This document shows, one piece after another, positions 1 through 6,829 of a stretch of 18,882 nucleotides of DNA. The DNA is from Bacteroidales bacterium (lineage in GTDB: Bacteria; Bacteroidota; Bacteroidia; Bacteroidales; Paludibacteraceae), in the NCBI GenBank assembly GCA_900771035.1, contig CAAGML010000146.1, positions 1 to 18,882 on the forward strand, in the 5' to 3' direction. The number at the start of each line of letters is the position of its first letter. Position 1 is the first letter of the stretch. The notes beneath the pieces are model-generated. The model saw only the letters and a program-made list of their open reading frames with translations. It had not been told where the DNA came from and did no database searches. A program made the position numbers and the translations under genes.

Positions 1-80
1 AAAAATAAATTCAAAAGCGTCCAATTATGAACCATCCGCCTTTTAACATAGAAAACATAATTAATAGAACCACCCTATAA
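1..80. other. AT-rich leader upstream of dapL
   Basis: This is an AT-rich stretch before the first gene, with composition clearly unlike the C-rich coding sequence that follows. I see no convincing Bacteroidota promoter (TTG near -33 and TAnnTTTG near -7), no Shine-Dalgarno motif and no hairpin. A 17-codon reading frame (27-80) ends in a TAA that directly abuts the dapL ATG. It has no recognisable content and may be chance. Anything further upstream, including the true promoter, lies outside the window. Confidence 0.5.
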
Positions 81-1259
81 ATGATAAACCTGAACTATTC
101 AAAACTGGAGGAAAACTACCTCTTCACCGAAATCGCCAGGAGGACTGACCAGTTCGTCAAGGCAAACCCCGGCAAGCCAGTGATAAAACTGGGCATCGGC
201 GATGTCACCAGACCATTGGCACGTGTGACGGCAGATGCCATAATCAATGCAATGGAGGAGTTGACGCACGCCGAAACTTTCCGTGGTTACGGTCCCGAGG
301 TCGGCTACATCTGGGCACGTCAGGCTGTGCAACGCTATTACGCCTCGTACGGCATTGACGTTGACGCTGACGAGATAACCATAGGCGACGGAATTGGCGA
401 GGACATCGCCAACGTGACCGACCTCTTCGAGAAAGGGCGCTGCACCGTTCTCCTGCCCGACCCTGTCTATCCGCTATATAAAGCCACATCGCTCATCGAC
501 GGGCAACGAATCATATACCTCGTGTGCGACAAAGCCAACAATTTCCTCCCCACCCCACCCGACTACCCGTCTGACATCATCTACCTCTGCTCCCCCAACA
601 ACCCCACCGGGGCGGCATTCAGCAAAGAGCAGTTGCAGGCGTGGGTTGACTACGCAAACACTGTCGGGGCAGTCATACTCTACGACAACGCATACGAAAG
701 GTTCATAACCGACCCCCACTGCCCGCACTCCATATTCGCAATCCCCGGTGCCAGGACATGCGCCATCGAGTTCAACTCGCTCTCCAAGACTGCCGGCTTC
801 ACCTGCGTGCGCAGCGGCTACAACATGATTCCCAAAGAACTGGTGCGCGACGGAGTCTCCTTGCTCCGGCTCTGGCAACAACGCCAGACCACCAAATACA
901 ACGGTGCTCCATATATGACACAACGCGGGCTTGAGGCCACACTCACCCCCGAAGGACTCCGCCAGGCGGACGAAAACATACAATACTACAAACGCAACGT
1001 CACCCTGATAACAGACGTCTTGGAACGAAAGGGATGGTACTACACAGGCGGACACAATTCGCCTTACATCTGGTTCGAATGTCCTGACGGCATGCGGTCG
1101 TGGGAGATGTTCGACCTCCTGCTCAACGAGTTATACGTAATCGGCACCCCTGGAGTGGGATTCGGACAATACGGCGAGGGCTTCTTCCGTCTGACAACAT
1201 TCAACTCGTACGAAAACACAAAAGAGGCGATGGAAAGAATTGACAGGTATCACTTCTGA
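81..1259 (+). CDS. dapL: LL-diaminopimelate aminotransferase (DapL-type)
   Basis: This is a fold-type I PLP aminotransferase. The family converts tetrahydrodipicolinate plus glutamate to LL-diaminopimelate in one step, feeding lysine and peptidoglycan synthesis in the cytoplasm. Visible DapL hallmarks are GIGDVTRPL (residues 38-46), ETFRGYGPE (65-73), SPNNPTG (171-177), YDNAY (201-205) and the Schiff-base lysine K236 in SLSKTAGF. The C-terminal PGVGFGQYGEGFFRL also fits. At 392 residues it is slightly shorter than the roughly 400-410 I expect. One oddity is that the SDGAK motif of familiar DapL proteins reads GDGIG (102-106), losing a lysine that contacts cofactor or substrate in characterised members. 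Activity is therefore likely but not certain, and a related aminotransferase is the alternative. pheT follows after 19 bases, probably in the same transcript. The ATG is the only good start and follows an in-frame-independent TAA. Confidence 0.88.
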   Translation: MINLNYSKLEENYLFTEIARRTDQFVKANPGKPVIKLGIGDVTRPLARVTADAIINAMEELTHAETFRGYGPEVGYIWARQAVQRYYASYGIDVDADEITIGDGIGEDIANVTDLFEKGRCTVLLPDPVYPLYKATSLIDGQRIIYLVCDKANNFLPTPPDYPSDIIYLCSPNNPTGAAFSKEQLQAWVDYANTVGAVILYDNAYERFITDPHCPHSIFAIPGARTCAIEFNSLSKTAGFTCVRSGYNMIPKELVRDGVSLLRLWQQRQTTKYNGAPYMTQRGLEATLTPEGLRQADENIQYYKRNVTLITDVLERKGWYYTGGHNSPYIWFECPDGMRSWEMFDLLLNELYVIGTPGVGFGQYGEGFFRLTTFNSYENTKEAMERIDRYHF

Positions 1260-1278
1260 AAGACAAAATCAATAAACA

Positions 1279-3744
1279 ATGAACATATCATATAATTGGC
1301 TGAGACGCTACATAGACGTTGACATGACCGCTGACCAAGTGGCTCAGCATCTCACATCAATAGGCCTTGAGGTAGGCACGGTCGAAACAGTACAGACAAT
1401 AAAAGGAGGACTGGAGGGACTCACTGTCGGTGAGGTCCTGACCTGCGTGAACCATGAGAACTCCGACCACCTGCACGTGACAACAGTACGTGTCTCTCCA
1501 GACCAAGAACCACTCCAGATTGTATGCGGCGCACCAAACGTCGCTGCGGGACAGAAAGTAATAGTGGCTGTGATAGGCACGGTTCTTTATGACGGCGACC
1601 AGTCGTTCACAATCAAGAAATCTAAGATGCGCGGCGTCGAGTCTTTCGGCATGATTTGCGCGGCTGACGAGATTGGCGTAGGCACAGACCACGACGGAAT
1701 CATGGTACTCCCCGCCGACACCCCCGTCGGAATGCCCGCACGTGACTATTTCGGAATAAAAGACGACTATGTCATCGAGGTTGACATCACCCCCAACCGT
1801 GCGGACGCAATCTCGCATTGGGGCGTTGCACGCGACCTCTACGCATGGTGTCTCGCCAACGACGTGAAGGCAACTCTCCATCGCCCCGAAGTGCATTTCG
1901 AGGCTAACGACGGCGGCAACAAGACAGGCGACATCGAAATCCAAATCCTGGATGAGGAACGTTGTCCCCGTTATGCAGGCATATTGATACGGAACGTGAA
2001 AGTTGCCGAATCACCTGACTGGCTCAAAGACGCTCTCAACGTCATTGGCTTACGTCCAATCAACAACGTGGCAGACATCACAAACTACGTCATGCACGCC
2101 GTCGGACAACCGCTCCACGCATTCGACGCAGACAAGATAGCAGGAAAGAAAGTTATCATACGCACTGCACGTGAAGGAGCAAAATTCACAACCTTGGACG
2201 GAGCCGAACGCACACTGTCAGCCGACGACCTAATGATTTGCGACTCTGAAAAAGAGATGTGCATCGCAGGTGTTTTCGGCGGCAAGGATTCCGGAATATC
2301 CAACGAGACCCGAAACGTCTTCCTCGAAGTCGCATACTTCAACCCTGTATCCGTACGCAAGACAGCACGCCGCCACGGTCTGAACACCGACGCAAGTTTC
2401 CGCTTCGAGCGTGGCATTGACCCCAGAAACACGATATGGGTGCTCCGCTACACGACAGACCTCATCAAAGAGTTGGCAGGCGGCGAACCCGCCTCAGAAT
2501 ACGCTGACCTATATCCAAACAAGATAGAAAACTTCCACGTGACCCTGTCAAACGAAAAGATTGACACACTCATCGGCAAACATATACCGGAAGAGACGCT
2601 TGACAAAATATATCAGGGTCTTGAAATGAAGGTGCTCAGCCACAGAGACGGTGTCTATGAACTTGAGATTCCTGCATATCGTGTGGATGTGCAGCGTGAC
2701 GTGGACGTAATCGAGGACATCCTCCGCATATACGGATACAATAATGTCGAGCTGTCAGAATCTCTGCACTCGAACCTCAGTTTCACCCCCGCAATTGACA
2801 GCAATCTGTGGCAGAGAAAAATATCGGAGCAACTGACAGCCTGCGGCTTCAACGAGATACTGAACAACAGTCTCTCAAAATCAGGTTACTACGAAGGACT
2901 TGCCACATTCCCCGAAAGCAACTGCGTGCGCATAATGAACGGTCTCAGCCAAGACCTGAACGTAATGCGCCAGACACTGCTGTTCGGTGGACTGGAGTCT
3001 ATTGCACACAACGCCAACCGCCAGAATGCGGACATACGATTCTACGAGTTTGGCAACTGCTACCACTACAACCCTGAGCGTGAATGCGAAGAACGTCTGG
3101 GACATTATTCAGAAGAATACCACCTCGCCATGTTCCTTTCGGGCAACAAGTCTGAGCAATCGTGGACTATGGCAACCGAACCTGCGTCATTCTATCAGCT
3201 GAAAGCCTACGTGCAGAATGTGCTTGTGCGTATGGGGGTAAACCTCCGCCGCACCAAAATAAACGAGGTACAGGACGACATATTCTTCGAGGCACTCGAA
3301 ATCTGCACCGCAGGAGGAAAACGTCTCGCAACAGTCGGCAGGCTGAACCCTAAAATCCGCAAGGATTTCGGCATAGACGCCGAGGTCTATTATGCTGACA
3401 TCGTATGGCGCACGCTGTTGAAAGAGTGCGGAAAACGCAAGATAAGTTTCACTGAGATTCCTCGTTTTCCTTCCGTATCGCGCGACCTTTCGCTGCTCGT
3501 AGATAAAGGGGTGCGTTTTGCGGACATCGAGAAAATCGCCTACGAATGCGAGAAAAAACTGCTCACCTCAGTGACGCTCTTCGATGTCTATGAGGGAAAG
3601 AACCTTGAAGTCGGCAAAAAGTCCTACGCCGTAAACTTCACCCTCCAAGACCCTGACAAGACACTTAACGACAAGCAGATTGATGCCATAATGCAAAAAA
3701 TCACCAAGTCCGTAACCGACAAACTGGGCGCAATCCAACGTTAA
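1279..3744 (+). CDS. pheT: Phenylalanine--tRNA ligase beta subunit
   Basis: This is the beta subunit of the alpha2-beta2 cytoplasmic enzyme that charges tRNA-Phe. The domain order is complete for the 821-residue Bacteroidota form. It has an N-terminal domain starting NISYNWLRRYID, an EMAP/Myf-like tRNA-binding fold at about 40-155 (GLTVGEVLTC, IVCGAPNVAAGQKV), and a B3/B4 editing domain at about 215-390 with the RFERGIDP signature near 375-382. The B5 region ends in DVIEDILRIYGYNN near 478-491. A catalytic-like core follows, then a C-terminal FDX-ACB anticodon-binding domain starting near FPSVSRDLSLLVD (about 729 onward). The ATG at 1279 follows an A-rich leader typical of this phylum. The alpha-subunit gene pheS is not in the window. 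The stop codon overlaps the next start as TAATG, implying coupled translation with the helicase. Confidence 0.98.
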   Translation: MNISYNWLRRYIDVDMTADQVAQHLTSIGLEVGTVETVQTIKGGLEGLTVGEVLTCVNHENSDHLHVTTVRVSPDQEPLQIVCGAPNVAAGQKVIVAVIGTVLYDGDQSFTIKKSKMRGVESFGMICAADEIGVGTDHDGIMVLPADTPVGMPARDYFGIKDDYVIEVDITPNRADAISHWGVARDLYAWCLANDVKATLHRPEVHFEANDGGNKTGDIEIQILDEERCPRYAGILIRNVKVAESPDWLKDALNVIGLRPINNVADITNYVMHAVGQPLHAFDADKIAGKKVIIRTAREGAKFTTLDGAERTLSADDLMICDSEKEMCIAGVFGGKDSGISNETRNVFLEVAYFNPVSVRKTARRHGLNTDASFRFERGIDPRNTIWVLRYTTDLIKELAGGEPASEYADLYPNKIENFHVTLSNEKIDTLIGKHIPEETLDKIYQGLEMKVLSHRDGVYELEIPAYRVDVQRDVDVIEDILRIYGYNNVELSESLHSNLSFTPAIDSNLWQRKISEQLTACGFNEILNNSLSKSGYYEGLATFPESNCVRIMNGLSQDLNVMRQTLLFGGLESIAHNANRQNADIRFYEFGNCYHYNPERECEERLGHYSEEYHLAMFLSGNKSEQSWTMATEPASFYQLKAYVQNVLVRMGVNLRRTKINEVQDDIFFEALEICTAGGKRLATVGRLNPKIRKDFGIDAEVYYADIVWRTLLKECGKRKISFTEIPRFPSVSRDLSLLVDKGVRFADIEKIAYECEKKLLTSVTLFDVYEGKNLEVGKKSYAVNFTLQDPDKTLNDKQIDAIMQKITKSVTDKLGAIQR

Positions 3745-5120
3745 TGTCAATACTGAGTCACCTAAAATACGAGCCGACACCAGATCAGGCAAAAGCCGCC
3801 ACATTGCTGGAGGAGTTTCTCAGTGACCCATGTCAGACAAAGGCGTTTCTGTTAAAGGGTTATGCGGGAACTGGCAAAACCACGTTGCTGTCGGCTTTGG
3901 TGAACACACTACGCAAAACAGTGCTGCTTGCGCCGACAGGACGTGCCGCCAAGGTTTTTGCCTCATATTCAGGACATCAGGCATACTCGATACACAAATA
4001 CATATACCGCCAGCAAGCATCAGGCAGCGCACGGTTTCAGCTGGATGTCAACAACAACACAGACACATTATTTATTATTGACGAGTCGTCAATGATACCG
4101 AACCTACCAACGGAAAACGATGTCTTCGGCTCTGGAAGGGTGTTGGATGACCTTATAGAGTACATATACTCAGGCGAAAACTGTCAGGCGATATTCCTTG
4201 GCGACACGGCACAATTGCTGCCTGTCGGAATGCAGCACAGTCCTGCCTTAGAGAGGCAGACCTTAGAAGGTTATGGCCTTAAAGTCACTGAATGTACGTT
4301 GAAAGACGTGGTTAGACAGACGTTTGACAGCGGAATACTGAGCAACGCCACACGTCTGAGACAGGCATTGGCTCAAGAGGAGTTCACGCTTCCGCCACTC
4401 ACCTGCAACCACAATGACGTCATCCGTGTCTCGGGCGAGGACTTAATAGAGTCAATAAACTCGTCATACAACGAGGTCGGCGAAGAGGATACCGCCATTC
4501 TCACATACTCCAACCGACGGGCGGTGCAGTACAACCGTGGAATACGCAACCAGGTGCTTTACCGTGAGGAGAGAATACAGTCGGGCGACCTGCTGATGGT
4601 GACAAAAAACAACTACTTCTGGAACAAACCGTACAAAGACCTGCCATTCATAGCCAACGGCGAGATTGCCGAAGTACGGCGTGTCGGAAAACAGTACGGG
4701 TTCTACGATGCAACTTTCGCCGAACTGACGCTCAGGCTTTTGGACTATGACACAGAGATAACGGCACTTGCCCTCATTGACTCGCTTGAGGCTGAGACAC
4801 CTGCGGCAATGAACTCTCTCACCGAACGGGTGAACAACGCAATAATCGCAGACTACGCCGACATACACAACAAGGCGGAACTGTGGAAAACACTGAAGAA
4901 CGACCGTTTCTTCAATGCGTTGCAGATAAAATTCGCCTACGCCATAACAACGCACAAATCGCAGGGCGGCGCATGGCGGCACATCTACATAGACTTCGGT
5001 TACACCACTGCGGATATGATAGACCGCCAATACTGCCAATGGCTATACACTGCCGTCACACGTGCAAAAGGGAAACTCTTCTTCGTCAACTTTCCCAACC
5101 GTATATTTGAAAACGAATAA
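3744..5120 (+). CDS. RecD-like SF1B DNA helicase / AAA ATPase
   Basis: This is a 458-residue ATP-dependent helicase of the RecD/TraA-like superfamily 1B (AAA_30 followed by UvrD_C_2-type domains). Visible motifs are Walker A GYAGTGKTTLL (39-49), motif Ia LLAPTGRAAK (61-70), Walker B IIDESSM (111-117), motif III LGDTAQLLPV (152-161), motif V THKSQGG (403-409) and motif VI LYTAVTRAKGKLF (434-446). Motif III has LLP where LPP is usual. It lacks the long N-terminal extension of RecD2, so it is a compact stand-alone form common in Bacteroidota. Its role is probably DNA repair or recombination, but no partner nuclease is nearby and the substrate is unknown. The ATG shares one base with the pheT stop (TAATG). 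The next gene starts 12 bases downstream. Confidence 0.92.
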   Translation: MSILSHLKYEPTPDQAKAATLLEEFLSDPCQTKAFLLKGYAGTGKTTLLSALVNTLRKTVLLAPTGRAAKVFASYSGHQAYSIHKYIYRQQASGSARFQLDVNNNTDTLFIIDESSMIPNLPTENDVFGSGRVLDDLIEYIYSGENCQAIFLGDTAQLLPVGMQHSPALERQTLEGYGLKVTECTLKDVVRQTFDSGILSNATRLRQALAQEEFTLPPLTCNHNDVIRVSGEDLIESINSSYNEVGEEDTAILTYSNRRAVQYNRGIRNQVLYREERIQSGDLLMVTKNNYFWNKPYKDLPFIANGEIAEVRRVGKQYGFYDATFAELTLRLLDYDTEITALALIDSLEAETPAAMNSLTERVNNAIIADYADIHNKAELWKTLKNDRFFNALQIKFAYAITTHKSQGGAWRHIYIDFGYTTADMIDRQYCQWLYTAVTRAKGKLFFVNFPNRIFENE

Positions 5121-5132
5121 ACAGTTACAACA

Positions 5133-6815
5133 ATGAAAAAAACTCTTCCAGTCATCGCAGCAATGCTGATCCTGTTGGCAACTTCTTGCACGAAACTTGA
5201 CCTGGCCGACATGGATCCAATGGGCTACCAACTCTCACTTGCCGTTCCTATATGCCAGTATCAGGCGAGCATACTCAAAATCCTCGAACAACAAAACGAC
5301 TCCAATGGATTCATCCAGTACGGCGCAGATGGAAAGACTATATACATCACCTGGGAAGGCAACTTAAAACCCGACAGCATTGACGTCATCGACTTCGCGT
5401 CAGGCTCCACATACAATGACGTCGTCAGGCTGAACGACACTCCCGCCTTCGGGACAATCACCACACCCACGACAATACCCACTGGCAAAGTATGCCACCG
5501 CGACACCGTCATATACGAGTTCGACTTTGACGAAGTCACAGACAGCAAAGAGTATTATATTGACAGCATGACCTTCAACGGGGCATCCGTACGCCTGCAT
5601 CTCGAGACCTCTGACATCGAAGGTCTGAACGGCAGCAACTACCTCGTCATCCATTACTCATTTCCGGGGCTCAGACGTTGTTCTAAAAAATCATTCACTG
5701 ACACCATCCGCTCAACGGTAACCGACATCACACACACCATACCAGCCTGCGTCGCGGACTTTACTGAAGTCGAAGGTGCTAATAACGGTATCCGGATGAC
5801 TTTACAGTTCGACTTCGTCAGCAACGGCAACCTGACCATATCTCAGACATCGCAAATAAATTACGAGGTGCAGTTTGTTGACATTCAGTACAACGAGGCA
5901 TACGGCAGCCTCATGAACGCAGACGCCGTCCACGAGGAAATTTACGGTCTTAAAGTTCCCCAGGACATATACGAAATGGATATCTTTCAGGAAAATACAC
6001 TCCTTTTCCATGACCCTCGGTTCGAAATAAACATCCGGCACAACCTCGGCGTTGACCTTCGTTATGCCATAGACTATATATGTTCCGTTGACCACTCAGG
6101 CAACAGGCATTACGGCGACTTCAACGGGCAAATGGGCATGACCCAGCGACTCAGCCGTCCGGACCAGATGCATCAGTTCTCCGAAGACCTCATAACCCTC
6201 AACCGCAGTTACGGCTCAACGTACAAACTCTTCGAAGAGATTCCCGACTCAATATATGTGAAATACAGAGTGTTTATTGGCAATGGCAGTGGCCGGCACA
6301 ACGACTTTCTCGTCTATTCTCCCGAAATAACGGTTGACATGAAAGCATATACCGACATGTGTTTCGACCCTGCCACCAACTTCACACGCAACGACACCGT
6401 CGAGGCTGACCTTGCCTCGGCCGACACCTCATTCTTAGACTATGCTCAGATAGACACATTCTTCATCTACCTTACCGCACACAACCACATACCCGTGCAA
6501 CTGTCAATGGACCTCGCCTTCCTCGACTCTCTCGGCAATGAACTATATCTCGTTAACGACATCGACATCGACTGTCCCGAAGTCAACCCCGACGGCACCG
6601 TCAAAGAGACTACAAACCAACGGGTCACCCCTATCCTATTCCTCAACGACACGATACACATGATAATGAGAACCAAGAGCATCCGTTTCACTGCGGTACT
6701 CAAAGGCAAAGATGCCGAATCACTCACCAACATCAAGGCAACAGACAACCTCAGTGTCGAGGTGTCGGCATTCGCGAAGGCAAAGGCAAACCTCAACAAA
6801 CTTTTTGACAATTAA
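5133..6815 (+). CDS. Large uncharacterised surface/outer-membrane lipoprotein
   Basis: I recognise no named domain in this 560-residue protein. It starts with a lipoprotein signal peptide: KK, a hydrophobic stretch at about 5-16, and ATSC with the lipidated cysteine at 19. Residues just after the cysteine (TKLDLADMD) are moderately acidic, weakly resembling the surface-export signal of Bacteroidota lipoproteins. The mature part is rich in D, T, I and aromatic residues with alternating hydrophobic patterns, suggesting repeated beta-sandwich modules and no transmembrane helices. The opening LSLAVPICQYQASILKIL followed by a GFIQY..GKTIYITW pattern resembles a widespread but unnamed Bacteroidota lipoprotein group, as I recall it; this is not verified. 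Only 14 bases separate it from the downstream OmpA-barrel gene, so the two products probably act together at the outer membrane. The ATG follows an A-rich leader. Confidence 0.85.
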   Translation: MKKTLPVIAAMLILLATSCTKLDLADMDPMGYQLSLAVPICQYQASILKILEQQNDSNGFIQYGADGKTIYITWEGNLKPDSIDVIDFASGSTYNDVVRLNDTPAFGTITTPTTIPTGKVCHRDTVIYEFDFDEVTDSKEYYIDSMTFNGASVRLHLETSDIEGLNGSNYLVIHYSFPGLRRCSKKSFTDTIRSTVTDITHTIPACVADFTEVEGANNGIRMTLQFDFVSNGNLTISQTSQINYEVQFVDIQYNEAYGSLMNADAVHEEIYGLKVPQDIYEMDIFQENTLLFHDPRFEINIRHNLGVDLRYAIDYICSVDHSGNRHYGDFNGQMGMTQRLSRPDQMHQFSEDLITLNRSYGSTYKLFEEIPDSIYVKYRVFIGNGSGRHNDFLVYSPEITVDMKAYTDMCFDPATNFTRNDTVEADLASADTSFLDYAQIDTFFIYLTAHNHIPVQLSMDLAFLDSLGNELYLVNDIDIDCPEVNPDGTVKETTNQRVTPILFLNDTIHMIMRTKSIRFTAVLKGKDAESLTNIKATDNLSVEVSAFAKAKANLNKLFDN

Positions 6816-6829
6816 ACACCAAGACGAAT

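Noticed and set aside
474..1055. Long antisense open frame (193 codons) opposite dapL
   Set aside because: It lies wholly inside a strongly conserved gene, has no recognisable domain, and is explained by codon bias of the + strand gene.
1357..1944. 195-codon antisense frame opposite pheT
   Set aside because: Shadow of conserved pheT coding sequence; composition is Cys/Val/His-rich and not protein-like, with no leader or separate context.
4464..5039. 191-codon antisense frame opposite the helicase
   Set aside because: Covers helicase coding sequence, including motif V; valine- and cysteine-rich shadow with no family resemblance.
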